The notes under the pieces: model-generated
Seen by the model: the letters and a program-made list of their open reading frames with translations, nothing else
The model's database searches: none
What the model was told of the DNA's origin: nothing
Made by a program: the position numbers and the translations under genes
Part shown: positions 12,051 through 26,099 of the stretch, one piece after another
How the letters are laid out: each line of letters starts with the position of its first letter
Position numbering within the stretch: the first letter of the stretch is position 1
Assembly (NCBI GenBank): GCA_014706295.1
Contig: JACSVZ010000002.1
Location: 59,229,617-59,293,616 of the forward strand
DNA from: Lycocorax pyrrhopterus obiensis
Lineage: Eukaryota > Chordata > Aves > Passeriformes > Paradisaeidae
DNA: 64,000 nt
Direction of reading: 5' to 3'

Positions 12051-14340
12051 AAGACTTTTTAAGTTGATGTACTGTTACCCATGAAATTACTGATATGCTC
12101 AGTATCAACCCTGTACTTAAATGCACTGTTAAAGGGCAATAGACTTTTTCAGGGCTTCTGGTTCATCCTCTGAAAGAGCATCTGGCTGAATCAGGGATTC
12201 AGAATAAAGTCAATGAGTAAAAATGTTAGAAAACATAAAGCCTAACCAGAGCAGGAAATTGTGGAATGAGCCAGGGCAAGAGTTTTCTAGACAACTACGC
12301 TGCCATTGACAACTTCAAAGTCCAGTACTCTCTGCTGTGGTGTTATCACTCGTTCTGAAATTTGCTTTCCATTGAAAAGAAAGCAAAATTGGGAATTTTA
12401 CTGGAAGTGTATCACCTTCATTGGTATAGACTTCCTGATTTCCATCCCTTTGTGTCCATTACCTAAATATGTGCCCAAACGTTTCCATTAGCAGCAAGCT
12501 AAATCTCATGGTATGAACAGGAAATATAGTAGATTAACATTGTCTGTAACTGCATATTAATTTCCAGTACCCTTTTCTAACTTTCTTTTTCTGTCTTCCA
12601 CCATTTCTGCAATAGACTCTCTGATCTACCAACATGTCAAACCTGCAACGCAATCAGATGCTCTTGCTGCAAGCTGTGGGTTGGCGTATTTGTTTGCAGT
12701 TAAGCACACATACTCTGAGACAACTTACTGGTTATGGCTGGGGTGATCAGCAGTGATGAGATTAAACCAAAATTTTTGAACACATCATTGCTGAAAACAT
12801 CAATGAAGCTTTAGACATCAAAGATGGTCTTGAACACATTGCCTCTAAATGTCTAAAAAGATCAGGCTTGAGGTCAAACATTGTAACCTAGGGCTGTTCA
12901 AGAGAAAACCTGCAATGAGGTGTTGTGTCTATCACTCCTTATCAGAAGCACCAGTCTCAGCTGTGTGGCAATACATTTTCCCGTTCTGTCAGGTGATGTG
13001 CTATTCTTTGCCCTCAGTTTCTCTCCTTTTTGGCATTGATTACTTACTTTCTGGAGGTGAGACCTCACAAAAATTGTTGGGACTTGATTTCTGAATCCAG
13101 GCCATTCAGAGAGCAAACTGACATGTTCAAGCACTTATCATGCACTAGGTGTGCTGGGGGGGTGTTGCTGTCACCTGCCACCCTCTGACACTGAGCATCA
13201 CTGCCACCTGGGTCCCCACTTGCCCCCCATCCTGGAGTGGCCACTGCACCCATGCCTGGCTCCTTGGCGAGGTGTGCTTTTGAAAAGGAGCTATGGGAAA
13301 AATGCTCCACTTCAAATGACCACAAGCTGCTGTCCATGGAATGGAAATACGAGGCTCCATCCAATCTCTCTTTTCACTGCACACTTCTCTGCTCTGGAGC
13401 ACTTTTTGTTGCTCTTTCAGTAGCTTTCCTTTGCCAACAAATAACAGGCATTAAGGATAGAAAAACAATAAAATTACCTGAGGAGAGAGCAACAATCAGT
13501 ACACAAAGATAAACATCAGCAATAAACACTTGCAGCTGCCAGCCCTACAACGTATATAAATGACAGAGGGGTGCGTGTGAGGGAAGGGAACAGAAGTGGT
13601 GCGTACAGATGCAGGAAGGGATGGTGCAAAGGCTCCTGGCAGAAGCTTGGGAAAGCCCACGTGGTTCAAGAATGCTGGAACCACAAATAGCCTATGCACA
13701 AGAGCCGACTGTGCCCAAATGCCACATCACTGTGAACCTCTTTGGCTTCTTGGAGTTGAAAATCGAGCTTTAGGATTAATGCGGTGTGTCAAACATCCAG
13801 GAAGGAAAAGTGGCACAAATGCCATAAAGCTGACCCTCTGAGGGCAAAAGAGGAAAAAAAGATTTTTTTTCCTCCTCTCTATGATATTGTAGTCTACAAA
13901 TAGAATAAAATGCTTCATGTTTGTGAGGAAAAAGGAGCTCTGGAATGTCCTCTCTAGAGATATTTCTCACTGTTCAGTATTCACTTCTAGATGGCAGGTC
14001 TTAGCTTTGTCATTCTTCTCCCAGTTTCAATACTGTCCCTCCCAAATCTCAAATTGCTATTATTTTGAGAAGGAAGATTTTGAATCTGGTTAAAAGAGCA
14101 ACACTTCTTGCAACAGATTGATTGGAGGAAAAAAGAGCTTGCTGTTTGGTGCTGTTTTGAAGTCTGGGTGGTCCAGCAGAAGAGGAACGTTATGGGCTGA
14201 ATGCAGGTGACGTGGTGAGGAGCACGTGCTGAATTCAGTTTGCCCAGGCTGCTCTGTAGCTGGCAGCTCGGATGGCCCCTGCAGCCAGAACCAGAATTTC
14301 GGGGCCAACTCTCTGTTTTTCATTTCTTTCTTTGGTGTTT
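12051..14340. other. Unique non-coding sequence
   Basis: Several overlapping frames on both strands around 12849-13512 reflect a GC-richer patch (13140-13400), not a gene: no frame has a domain or stands out from its antisense partner. Confidence 0.55.
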
Positions 14341-14349
14341 GATGTTTTT

Positions 14350-14406
14350 TAGTTTGTTTTTTTTTTTTTCTTTTCTTTGGTTTTTTTTTCTTTCATTTTG
14401 TTTTAC
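14350..14406. repeat. T-rich low-complexity tract
   Basis: Runs of T broken by single C and G bases. On the - strand it could be the A-rich tail of an old retrocopy, but no retrocopy body is visible beside it. Confidence 0.85.
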
Positions 14407-15401
14407 CTGTTGACACTAACACACAGTTTCACAACTGTGGACAGTTTCAGCTTAACTTTCTACATGTGAGAAGTGGTGGCTGGCAACAGATATTCTCTGG
14501 GGTACAAAACCCCTACAACAACTGCCCCCTGAAGTAAAAGTTTCGTGTTTTAACTTCTTCCCTGCTGTTAAAACTGATGGGCACTCAGCTTAATAGCACT
14601 CTCCCTTGCTTTGCTCCAGAGTTACAGCCCAGACAGTACCGTTTTGCAACTGACAAAGATAATTTTGGAATTATTAATTTATTAAAGGGATTAAGGGAAG
14701 TAGCTACTACAATGAGGAGAGGTTTGACTTGGTGTCCAAGGATCTCCTTTCCAGACAGATACAGGCCCACTGTCAGCAGAGAAGTATTATTGCTGAACAG
14801 GTCAGGTGTGCTCAACTGTGAGGACCACTGCAGATGGAAGGGCAGACATGGAGATCCTGTTGCCTTCAAACACTCCAAATAGATAAGTCCTATTTTCCCA
14901 GCATCTGGAAACTCAGAGGGAAAACGGAACCATCATCCATGTGACAGGAGATTTGTCATGCACAGACTTAAGGTACAACTTTCATGGAACAACAGGAGGA
15001 CTCAATCTGATTCAAGGCATCACGTGCTATGGAAAAGCATTATAGCTTGTCCAAGACAGAGCAGTCCGTCTTTAGCTCAATTTGTTGCTTTGATAAAGAG
15101 GCATGGATAAAAAACCATAGAACAAACCCTGCCATCTACTTTAAAGGAGTGCTAATATGAAACGGGAAAAGTAACTCCTGATGAAATTCAAGGACTGTCA
15201 TAATGAGGAAATATTTTCATCTTTGATCAAATAGAAATGGTGCTTTTCAGTGCTTGAGACAGACACAACTAAGCCTGCACAGCAGAAAACTGGACAGCGG
15301 TTTTAAAAGATTTCAAGCACCTTATAATTATTGGCTATAGAGGTCCTTTAAATGTGTTTCTGAATCTCTGAAATGAGGCTTTATCAATTTTTTTTCAAGC
15401 T
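14407..15401. other. Unique non-coding sequence
   Basis: A stretch at 14577-14882 is open on both strands (101 and 97 codons). Neither translation resembles a known family, so I treat both as chance. Confidence 0.5.
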
Positions 15402-15490
15402 GGAAACTCAGAGATGTGACTTTTTTAGGGTCACACAACAGATTAGTGGCAAAGACAGACAGTAGAAACAGCATCCCAGTTCACTTAGGT
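15402..15490 (+). mobile_element. MIR-like ancient SINE fragment
   Basis: The run 'ggaaactcagagatgtgac' (15402-15420), then 'agggtcacacaacagattag' (15427-15446) and 'tggcaaagacag' (15447-15458) follows the MIR core order 'gaaactgaggcacagagagg...aagtgacttgcccaaggtcacacagctagtaagtggcagag'. Beyond 15490 the match fades. This is the half of MIR that follows the part seen at 7324-7423, but it is a separate insertion. Confidence 0.65.
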
Positions 15491-17660
15491 GGCCTAAACC
15501 ACCTTTCCTATTCATTTTTTTTGTGATCTTACAGCCCCCTAGCTAGTGCATTTTGCCCATTTTTCTCCAACATTATGCTAAGCACTGAGGGACAAAACCA
15601 GAAGTTACTTCACATACTGATTTGTCTCTTTAAACTGGAAGTTGTTTTAGTTAACTCTTCAGTGTGTCTATTGTTTGGCTCTTTTTTTGCCTATTGACAA
15701 GGTTTTTCAACTTACCCAGTGTCCCAGTTTTAGCAGAAACCAGTGGTAAAAGGAATACTGATGTTAAATGGAGTGTTACAGACTACAGGATGCAGTTCTA
15801 TTCCTGCATGAAAAACTGCCAGCCACTTAATCTCTCTGTGGGTGTCTGGTGTAGCACAGCAACACACCTGAGCTAGCTTTAAATTAGCTGAGTGTGACGG
15901 CATTAGCACATGCACTGCAGCAGCACAAGGCTCAGCGCTGGCTGGGTAGCTTATGTTTGGTATGGAGTGGAGGTGGTGAAGGCATACAATTAATATCTCT
16001 GTTTTATAAAACACTGTCCTTAAAATCTCATTATACTTGGTATGGCGAGATAAAACTGGATGCATGTCGCGTGCACTTCCTTTTTGAGTCTGGAAATGGA
16101 GAAGTCAGTACAGTGAAAAACTGGCCAAGCACCTGATGGTCTGATGCTTCAGAAAGCCAGCACACACAGCCTTACCCTTCCTTTCAGGTCATAATTAGTA
16201 CAAGACTCTAGGACAAGCCATTGCTGGGTAATGTACACATGAGGAAGTTGGAAATATTCAGCTCTGCCTCATCATTTGCTGCGCACTCGTGTTGAGTGTC
16301 ACTCAGCTTAACCATATAGAGCCCAGCGTGGAGTGCTTTATTGCCAGGCACCAGGAATGGCCCAAGCACAAGGAATCTAATTAAACTTCTCAAAGTTCAG
16401 ATTAACATTCATTTTGACACTTCTTGGCTGCATTTTGCAGTTTGTTTTCTTTAGAAAGTGGCAAGTTGCCCATAAGTAGGCATAGTTCATGTTCAAGAAT
16501 CATGAGAAACCAACACCAGGTTTATCAACCACCTCAAGAAGAAAGACCAAGAGTAGCCCATATTTGATAGTCTGTTTGCACACTCTAGTGTGTCGTTTAT
16601 GGATGAACCATGAAATTTAAGCCTGGCCAGTTTTCAATAGACCATCTGTAAACAAGTTACAATAGTTACAATTTTCCCAAGTGAACTTTTTAATAAATGC
16701 TTCCCCCTCTCAGTGAAAAAGTAAATAAACAAACTGAGCTTACAATAGATGTCTTTTAGAAACACAGACAGTAGAAGAGAATTACATTTTTGTCAGATAC
16801 ACTTTTTGCCACTGGGACAAAAGGCAGAATCTCTGTCTTTCACTCTCTGAACAAAATGCCCTATTTAAATGCTGTTGAGATACACGATACAAAAAAGATG
16901 TTTTGTCCCCATCAGGGAAAACTCTTATCTGTACTAGAGGTCATAACCACTCCTTGAAAGGAAAATAGGCACTATATTTCCAAGCTGTGAGAAAACACAT
17001 CCATTAATTTTTTAGTAGCTCATCAGGATAGTTAAATATTGAAGTGATAATGAAATGATCTCATAACTTTTTGCTCTTGGGTTATGACAGGCCAGTCAAC
17101 AAAATTAAATAGTTCTACTATCACACGGGAAACAATTCCTGCTTTATACTTACTGGAAAGAAGCACTATTATTAACTGTTCACAAAAGCTGCAGTTCTAC
17201 AGCAAGGAGCGTATCTCCAGCTGTAAGGCTTTCCAGCAGAAGACACAGCCGTGGTGAGTCCCTCCCTCTGGCCTTCTAGGTGGTCTTTCCTTCAGGTCTA
17301 ATGATAGGCCTGTCAGAGTGATTTATGGCGCTTATCCATGCCTCCGTGTTTTCCTCCTCGACTTTGGTTCAGCCCTGGTCTCCAGCGCTCTGTGGTTGTT
17401 CTTGACATGTATTCAGTAATCGCACAGACCGAGACTTTGTTTTTCTACATTTGTGTTTTCTTTCATTCTGCCTGTCTTAGAGTTTTCAATAACACTCATC
17501 ACCACAGGACACTACTTCCATATTTCATCCATCAGTAAAGCTTGCGTTAATCATGTGCCACTAGCAGCCCTCTCTGCTGGCTCGTGTTTACACGCATGCA
17601 CATAAACTCAAACTAAAAATGTATCATTGCGTTTCTGCTAGTTCTGGATCCTGGTGGCCC
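15491..17660. other. Unique non-coding sequence
   Basis: Nothing recognised. The short frames at 15664-16136 (up to 111 codons, both strands) lack motifs. Confidence 0.55.
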
Positions 17661-17735
17661 CTGTGCTTGATCCACATCCCATTAAAATCAGTAGGAAATT
17701 TACCATAAATGTTAACAGGAATTTTAATAAGTCCA
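17661..17735. repeat. Possible ancient sauropsid repeat scrap
   Basis: 'cttgatccacatcccatta' followed by 'aaatcagtaggaaattta' recalls the 'cctgatccaaagcccattgaagtcaatgg' phrase of an old amniote interspersed repeat. Weak, no alignment made. Confidence 0.42.
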
Positions 17736-20700
17736 CTTTAGCTAATGTGGGGATGGTCTGAGTTCTGCTATATGGTGCACAGATGGAAATAAGCTGTCAT
17801 ATAAAGACCACTTCCATTCTTCTCCTTGCATGCACTTGCACAACATGAAGGGCTGGTTACCAATTTCTGAGAGAAAAACAGCCTGAGCAGGGCTGTGGCA
17901 GGAAGAAATTCTCTGCTCCACATTCCTGGGGCACTTTGGTCACTTCATCATAGTGTGAGCAAAATTCCTTCAGGACTTGGATTGCACATCCCTCCAGAAT
18001 GTGGGAGCAGCAGCAAGTAAAACGCATGACAGAGCCCATAGCCTGGGACTCCTGCATATGATAATCTTCTCATATACTTGGCTCGCTAATAATAAATCAC
18101 ACATCACTTGCTGCATAGATGCCAAACAGGGCACCACCCATTCTTTTTTATTTAGCAACAGTTTCTGAACAATGCTGCTTTGTCTGATCATAGTTCTAAA
18201 AACCAAAACATCTCTGAGATAGAGCTTTTTAATAGGAACGGTAAAATATTAGAGGTCTGTGGATGGTAGTCTAAAGCATTTACGTTGAAAAATGTATAAA
18301 ATTCTGAATTCAAGTGAAGGAACAGGCAGATAAAAGGAATTCAGACCACTGTGTTAGTATTAATTAAATGGGAAGAAGAAAGGGCTGCCGTGTTTTACAG
18401 AGATACTAAAACCCTACAGCTTCCCTGAACGTAAAAATTCATCTCTGATCAATGTGAGTTTTGCCCTAATTGCAGAATCATGCTGATATTTACATTTCTT
18501 TGCACATCTGAGACTGTATTTCATGATTAAATAAAATTACACTGAATGGGAGCTCTGTCCATATAGGAAGCTTCCTGTCCTCAGTGGTTACCCAAAGTGT
18601 CATTTCTCCCCATCATTTTAGAAGAATATTTGTTTTGGAAAGCAGCAGCCACGAAAAGAAGCAAGCAAACAAACAAACAAGCTGTTAAAATAGATGAGAA
18701 TACAACCGTCATGGTACTTTATCCGGGATGCTTCACCACCACCTGAGAGCCATGGTCTGCAAGAAATGACTTTGAAGTAGCCAGTGGAGAGAAAAGTGCT
18801 ACTCAGAACAATGAGTTCTGAGAAAATTATGAGCTAAAAATTTCCAGGAAGTGTCTAAGATTTGTTTCATATTTCAATTTGTTGTAGGAGAGATGGCAAG
18901 TTGTTTAATTAATTTGCAACAGGAGAAAAGTAAAGAACCTAGAAGATACTGTATTTTCTGAAAATTCTGAGATGTTATAAGAGACAAGGAGCAAACCAAG
19001 GTGAGACACCTCATGCCGTGGTGATAGGGGTAATTGTAGCTGACTGAGGAAGCTCAATGTTTATTTGTGAGCACAAAGCTGACAGGGTTTTTCTCTTAGT
19101 CTGCGCTTGACTGACAATGGCCAAGAAACCTTTTCACTGAGCAATCCTACTTCAGTTTGAGCCTTTTCCTTACTTAGTTCTATTCTTGCCCTAAGGATGG
19201 GAACTGTAAATCCTTCCCTCCTATGAGATTAGCTGTCTCAGTCTTCATATAGATGTGAAACAAGGGACTCCATCTCATCCCAACAATTTCCACATCTCAT
19301 AATAAATATCTTCTGGCTGAACTCAGGAAGGAAGAAAATCAGGGAAGTAGGAGGTTCCTCTGTGCAGGACTTGTCAAGTGTGAGCCCAAGGGCTAACAGC
19401 TGAAGGAACATTATAAGAGGCTCTAAGTTTTTTGGTAGGCTTGCACAGGTGGCATACTAAGTCCTAACTCCAATTTTCTTCCATCAAGGGTAAGTAAGGG
19501 AGAGCAGTTGCTCTCAGGTAAGGGTAGCAGACTGAAAAATCAAAGACATTTATTTCAGAATTTCCGTATGGTTTTCTCTTCAGGAGATGCAACAGATTTG
19601 GAGGTTCCAAAGGTGTGACCTTGCTGAAATAATGTGCTTGAGCATTGTGGGGAACCTCTATTTACTAACCTTTGCTAGTGTTTTGGAGCTGAGATTGTGT
19701 CCTGGCACTGGTGGGATGAAAGGCTTCTGCAGGATGGCAGGAAGCAGCACAGCACATCCTCTCCCTACCAGAGTAAGCGCATCTTCTTGGTTTACAGAAG
19801 TATTCTTGTAGCTGATGATGCCAGTTATGCAGCTCAGATGTTGACCTTGAACGTCAGGAATGACAGATTGCTGCCCTGATCCTGTGATCAGGGCTTTGGC
19901 TCAGCTCCTTCTGAAAACAACTCCAGAGAGACACAAACTGAATAACCCTGCTGGACTAAGTAGTACTTAGTGTGCTACCAAGAAACCATAAAGTCTAAAC
20001 TGTGACGGACTGCAAAATAACATTACTTGACTTCAGACTGTATGTCCCTACGTTTTGGAAATCTACTTCAGTTAAATAATAATTCTTTGGTTGGGAGACC
20101 TCATGTTATTTAATAAACTATCAAAATACAAGTGACATCCAGCTGTTTCAGATAGTGACAGACTACAGTGGCAGAATACAGGATTTCCAATGTTAAAGTG
20201 GCTGAAACACTTGAGTGACATCTCTTCTGCTTCCAGTGAACCAGCATGGAAAGTATTTGGTGGTTCCACACTTCAGCAATGCATGTAGCCAAGCCTGCCA
20301 GCTGGGATGGAGAAATATGGGCATCAGTAAAGAGATGTCAAGAAAGCTGTGCTGGTCCCTTCCAGAAGTTATCACAGTGGAAACACCTGGCTCCAAGCAG
20401 GTTCAGGGAAGATGAAAATAACAGGTAACAACAGGAATGAATAGCAGCCTACAAGAAAGGCCAAGAAGTTTGGAGGGTTGTTTGGGAGAAGATAGCCTGC
20501 AATTCTAATTGGATGGTCCAGCTGTATTTGTCCAGAGCGAGGTATTCAATCACACATCCCTGGTGACATTATTAAAACCACCGGTCCTTTTCTGCACACC
20601 TCGTTTGCAGACTCTGCAGCCCAGACAGGCACATGGTGCTGCTTATTTCCTTTTAGCTGGCTTCTCTTTTGGGGAAGCTATGCCACATCAGAGAGACCCA

Positions 20701-22739
20701 CTCTGAGAGACTCAGAGCTGGGCTGGGTGCTCTGGGCCTCGCTGGAGTTCACGTGTGCGAAATTAAACCCAGACCAAGCATTTTTCAGGTGAAGTATCAC
20801 TTCCAAACCCTGACACTGTTGCTAGGTAGACTAAAAGCAGAATGTGGTTTGCAAATATGGGACCTGCTCACTTTCCTTGTACATCACTGTCAAAACTGTC
20901 CTTAACTTTTGTATTTGTAGTATCTGAACCTTTACAATCTGCTGAACTCTGTGTAATCAGTTCATGGCAATGAAAGTCTTACTCAGCACATCTGGAGAAC
21001 ACTTCACTGGAATAGTTTGGTAGCACTCCATAATTTCATTGAGCCCTATTCCCTGCATTTGCTCCTGTGGTCAGTTGGAAAACCTCAAATGCAGGGAAAA
21101 AGGTAGTTTTTCCTTTTCTTCTGTCTAATACACCATTGCATTAAACTTACCACCTTATTTTAAGGGGAACTGTGCTCCAGATGAAAATGGCTCTTGGGAC
21201 TGTAAGTCCCCACTTAGTGGCTGAGGAGCTTCTTATTACTCCCCTGGAGGCTAAATTGCCTGATGTTGTCAGAGAAGCAGGTGCTTCTATGCACAAGAGG
21301 TAGAGGTTACTGAGAGGACAATCAAGAGTAATGGAGCTACTTGTGGACTGCATCTGGCACGTGTAGCTACATATGTGAGGTTTTTTTCCTATGCCTTTCT
21401 GATTTCCAGGCAGCACTACTGTTTGCTTCTCTCCAAGCAAATAGTAGTTAAACAGAAAAAAAATTAAAAGTTTTCAGTACAACAGAGATCTCAGGTTTCT
21501 GCTTTTACAATATACAGAGCTCTGAATATGTGAAGTATAGCAGGTCACGAGTAAACAAGCTGCCTGAGCACAGAACGACTGTCTATCATGGCCTGAGAGA
21601 AAGCTGCCAAGTACTTATCTTCCTTCAAGTGACTCTTCTTTCCAAGAAAAAACATACATACAACACATAGCGTGGAATGAGGAAAGGAAATGCATGACTG
21701 TGAAACATGTCCAAATGAAAGGGAGCTTCCATAGCTTGCAATGAGTTATCAGATTTCCATTGAACTTACATGCTCTGAATAAATGTTTGAGGATGTACAG
21801 AGCTATGGCTTCAGAAGAATTTTAATCCATCTGGAATACCAAAATCTCATTAGGAACTAGAAGACCCAGCAAGTTCCTTGCTGTGGTATCCGCTGGGTTG
21901 GGTAGCAGAGGATAATTTACAGTCCATTCCAAAACTGCTGAGTCTAGACCATGACTTAAGGAGACTGTGTGGAAAGACTAGTCAGCCCTGGCTATGTTCC
22001 TGTTCAGGATGGAAGAAAGGAAAGCTGCACAAGCCCAAGAGATTGAATAAAGGTTTCCCTCTAAAGTGCATTTTTGCAGTGTGTCAGGGGTCTAAGTGAC
22101 TCATACCATTTAGCATTTGCTGTGCCACTGGATAAGCTGGGCTGTTCTCACCACGACCTTAAACATGAACTGCAGGGGTCGTGAACACTGTCTGTGCGTC
22201 TTGCATGTCTGTAGGTCAGAAAATACTGAACTTAGCGTGATCTCATTGAATACTGAATGGCTGCAACAGCAGAGACGTGAGCAAGTCTATCCACCCACTG
22301 AAGTTTCCTGGAGTAAGTGCTGGTTGAAAACACAACTGCACTTCTAGAATTACTTTAGAAATAAACTTTCTTTGTTATGCACTGCTGTTTATGGCTGCGT
22401 TAATGGTCAGATGAACAATTAAATAAGATCAGAAATGTAAGGTTAAGTGAGGATGTGAAAAAAAGGAGGTTCCAGCCGAGGTGGGGGGATATATTGATTT
22501 TTGTGGCTTGTCACAACGTGAGGATGAGTCACAGTCACCTCATCTATGGACAATTATGAGTGTAATAGGAAAACAACCCTGGGAGAATACCTCAAGAGAC
22601 AGTAAGAAAAAAGAGAAGGCATTAAAATCAAAGGCAGGCATGATACCAAAGTGGAGATGGAGGGAGTGAATGTGGAAACATTAGAAATAAAGAAGAAAGG
22701 GGGAAAATGAAATGGAAGCACTGCAGAAGCAGTAAATTA
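17736..22739. other. Unique non-coding sequence, 5 kb
   Basis: Contains a small (CAAA)n spot at 18664-18679 and many short overlapping frames. I see no exon, RNA gene or transposon. It is the longest stretch between recognised repeats in the first half of the window. Confidence 0.55.
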
Positions 22740-22796
22740 AGGACAGGATTTTCAAAAGTGCCTCACTGTCCTTAAAAGTTGTAATTACTTTCCCAT
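22740..22796. repeat. Possible ancient sauropsid repeat scrap
   Basis: 'aggacaggattttcaaaagt' then 'gcctcactg' and 'cccattgatg' resemble the 'gattttcaaaagtgcctaag...cccattgacttcaatggg' phrase of the same old repeat class seen better at 42095-42309. Confidence 0.42.
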
Positions 22797-24532
22797 TGAT
22801 GCTGGCAACAAAAATAAGTAGAGGTGGCAATGTCAGGCTAGCAACGGGCACTTTAAAAAAACCTCAGCTTAGAATGTTGTTGCTTCCTTACAACTTCTGC
22901 CTGCAACAATGGCATCAAGCAATACTCATGGCTGCTAAATTACAGCCAGTGTCCACTTAGATATTCTGGGAAACCTCAAATGTCTGTGGCATTAAGACAC
23001 CCAGCAGCAATTACCACACAGGAACTTTTTGAGGCCCTCAGAGGCTGGTTGGGAAACTCACTTACTTTAAATAATGTAAAAATATTCATTATTGTGGAGC
23101 GTAGAAAAATCTGTTTCTCAGGATAATTAAAATGAAAACGCTGAAAGTCAAATTGCATTTACAAACTGCTTAGGCTTCTATGCGCCTTTTCATTATTCGT
23201 ATTTCTGAAGTGTAGCACTCAGGAAAAGTGCCAAGTTTATGTCTCTGTGGACTGGGCTTCTCCCTGTTTATCAGAGGTTGATCAGAGAGGAGGGAGCGGC
23301 ACCATGCGCTTCCCGGCGCTGCCCTGCCAGCAAGCCCCAGCCCTGAGCTGGAGGGACCATCACTGGGCGTGAGAAGGCGGCTCAGGCTCCACACCTTTGA
23401 AACCTTTGGCATCTCTGCTGAGCCTCATGAGAAAGCAGCCGGTACTGCCGGTGATGTCTGTGATGTGTCCTTTTATCCCCAGGACACCATCGCGGTTCAT
23501 TCCTTTTCACGTTTTCCTTAGGTGATTGAATAACTTGCTAATGGCGACTGTTTTGGTCACTACTACCTTGAACTCAGTTCATCCCACTGCTTTAGTATCT
23601 CAATTTAATCTCTGGACTCAAATGAGCACCAAAGAGTTTAGAGTCCTAAGACATAACTCATTTGCATTTTCACAGGGGTCAAATTTTAAGTCTAACAAAT
23701 GACATATTGTACCACTAGGACATCTTGGAAAGCTCAGATCCTTTTGTTTATTAGTTCAGAGTGCAATAATTATTAGCTAGAGAGAAGCACAACTGCAGTC
23801 AGAAAGAAAGCCAAATAAAACCCACCTACACAGATTTCTCACACTAGGCCCTGGGCATGACTCACTGGTTATGTATTAGGCGTTGTGGGTGGGTACTCTA
23901 ATTTGTATGTGTTCCATTGTTTAGATGTGTTTTGCACACGCTAATTCTGACTTTCTGTTTTGGCAAAATCTTACAAAAAACCCAAACCCACCACCACCCT
24001 CTTGGGTCACAGTCATGAAAGGCAGCTGCATTATCTCACCCACCTATCTTGGGATCAGGGTGGGCTCTGGAGGGAAAAGGGATCAGTGCTTGCTCGGGAT
24101 GCCTGGAGGAAGCACGTCATGTGCAGCCACAGATGCTGGCTGGCCATGGAGGAGTTTTAGCAGCGTCTTACCCACTGTGCGGAGAGTCACTTTGCATTCT
24201 TTTCAGGCCACATTTCCAAGACCAGAAAATTATTTTGGTGCTTTAAAGCATTCACAGGAGAAATAACTTGGCCTGTAGTTTGCAATGCATTTTTGAGCTC
24301 TACCATGCCAGCAGACAAGAATATATTAAATGTTAAATGAAGAGGACTTTTAACACTGAAGAAAAAGTGCATCCTTTCAAAATATTGTAGTGCCTGTGCA
24401 TATCTAAGCATAAGAAACATTATTAGAAAAAGTAATGAGAAAATTATTAGAAGTGAAAGTATTTTCTTGGCATTGGATCATCAATAACCACCTTCATTTG
24501 TGAAGCATGAACTAGGAAAAGGAATTCAAATG
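22797..24532. other. Unique sequence with a mild GC-rich patch
   Basis: The interval 23285-23470 is richer in G+C and has several CpGs, but too few to call a CpG island by eye. No gene recognised. Confidence 0.5.
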
Positions 24533-24606
24533 TTAATTATATAAATTATACAATATATGAATAATAAAAATATATAAATATAATACATTATTTCTATTAA
24601 TAATTG
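24533..24606. repeat. AT-rich low-complexity tract
   Basis: Almost only A and T over about 70 bp, with repeated ataa/tata words. Simple low-complexity sequence. Confidence 0.85.
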
Positions 24607-24876
24607 GATTGCTTATGTGGCACTTGTCACCATGAAGTGAGAGAGGAAAATAGGAGAGCTTGAAGAATGAAGTGTGATGATGACTAGGAAAATACGGTGA
24701 TGTATCTGGGAAGCTGACTAGAGCTGCTAACCATTTTGGTCACTCAGGAAAATGTAAGGCTCTCTCCCGCTTTCACCTTACTACGTGTCTCTGTGACAGC
24801 CCAATGCATGTCTCCAAATGCATTCTCAGGAAAAGTCTCCTGGCTATGCTGTGAAGTTTGGCAGGAACCGTTGGCC

Positions 24877-24908
24877 GTGTAAACAACCGTGGTGTGTAAA
24901 CAACCGAG
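24877..24908. repeat. Short tandem duplication (gtgtaaacaaccg)
   Basis: The word gtgtaaacaaccg occurs twice, at 24877-24889 and 24894-24906, with a 4-bp spacer. It looks like a small local duplication. Each unit contains 'taaaca', compatible with a forkhead-type core, which may be coincidence. Confidence 0.85.
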
Positions 24909-26099
24909 GCTGTCACTGTCGAGGAGCAGCCCTGCAGTGAGTAAAACAGACACTGTGACACTGTGCTGGCTGTCACACGTTGCTGGGTGACAGGGGTGGA
25001 GAGGTCTGCCTTCTGAGAGTTCATGCGCTTTCTGCCGATGGACAGCCTATCGAACGTATGCAGGGAGACCAGAGGAGTCAAAAATCTCCTGCAGAACAGA
25101 AGGAGCTGGTAAAACCCCACAAGTGCAAAGCTACGCCCTCACAGAACATCTAAGGACTCAAATTCTCTGACCTGTGTGCCCTTTGGCTTCTTTGGGCTTC
25201 CCATACCTCTGCATCCTGGCATCCCCCTGGATGCCTCAAACTTTGTGGAGACCCCACAGCTGCATCTGACCTCACTGTCATTCCTGACAATACTGATGTC
25301 AAACTTTGCAGGAGACAGAGGCTAGATCAAAATCATAAGTCTTGATAATCCACAGCTACCAAAAGGAGGTACTCAACACACCGACATTTGCTTCCCTTGT
25401 TTACTTCACTCACAAAATATGCGACTTTATTGACCTTAAGTACACTCCTTAGGAGTGTTCAGGCTGAAAGGGGCTCCACATCAGCCAAAAATAAGCATGG
25501 TTGACCTTAATAACTGCTTTCCTTCAATCACAAGGGAAACACCAATGCTACGCCGTGTGCATCACTTTTCCTTTAACGCCTACGTTTGCAGTGAAAGAAC
25601 TGCACAAGTTAACCCTTTCACAGCTGCTACCAATGCAAAAGCTTACAGGTTTGAGCAGGGTCCTTAACAGCCTCTCAGGTTTGTTTTGAAGGGGATACTT
25701 GTGGGATAGTGCAAGTCATTCAGATTTTCCACTACATCACAAAATGACACTTGTGCTTGTTCCCACTGTTTGTTTAAATATAAACCAGCACTCAACTTTC
25801 CAGCAGCAGCTTCCTGTTTAACAAGTATTTAAATGAATGGCTGAGTAGATTCTACCAAGCACACTTGGCAGCCTTAGAGGTGCACAGCTCGGTGTCTAAA
25901 CAGCAAACAGGGCTTGCAGGTGCTGTTGAGGCAAACAGCAGGTAGATGGGGCAGAGTGACGATGCTGTCCCGTGCGTGCTGCAGGCAGGGCTTGCTGGCA
26001 GGTTGTCTGCAAGGAAATGGAGGAAATCAGAAGCAGAAAGCAAGGGAGGCTAATTGGCCCAAAATGAATCTAGAAGAGGAGCAGCAGACTTCCTCCTCA
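24909..26099. other. Unique non-coding sequence
   Basis: No gene or repeat recognised. Frames of 60-115 codons on either strand lack motifs. Confidence 0.5.

Noticed and set aside
14350..14406. Poly-T as the tail of a processed pseudogene on the - strand
   Set aside because: No recognisable retrocopy body or target-site duplication next to it.
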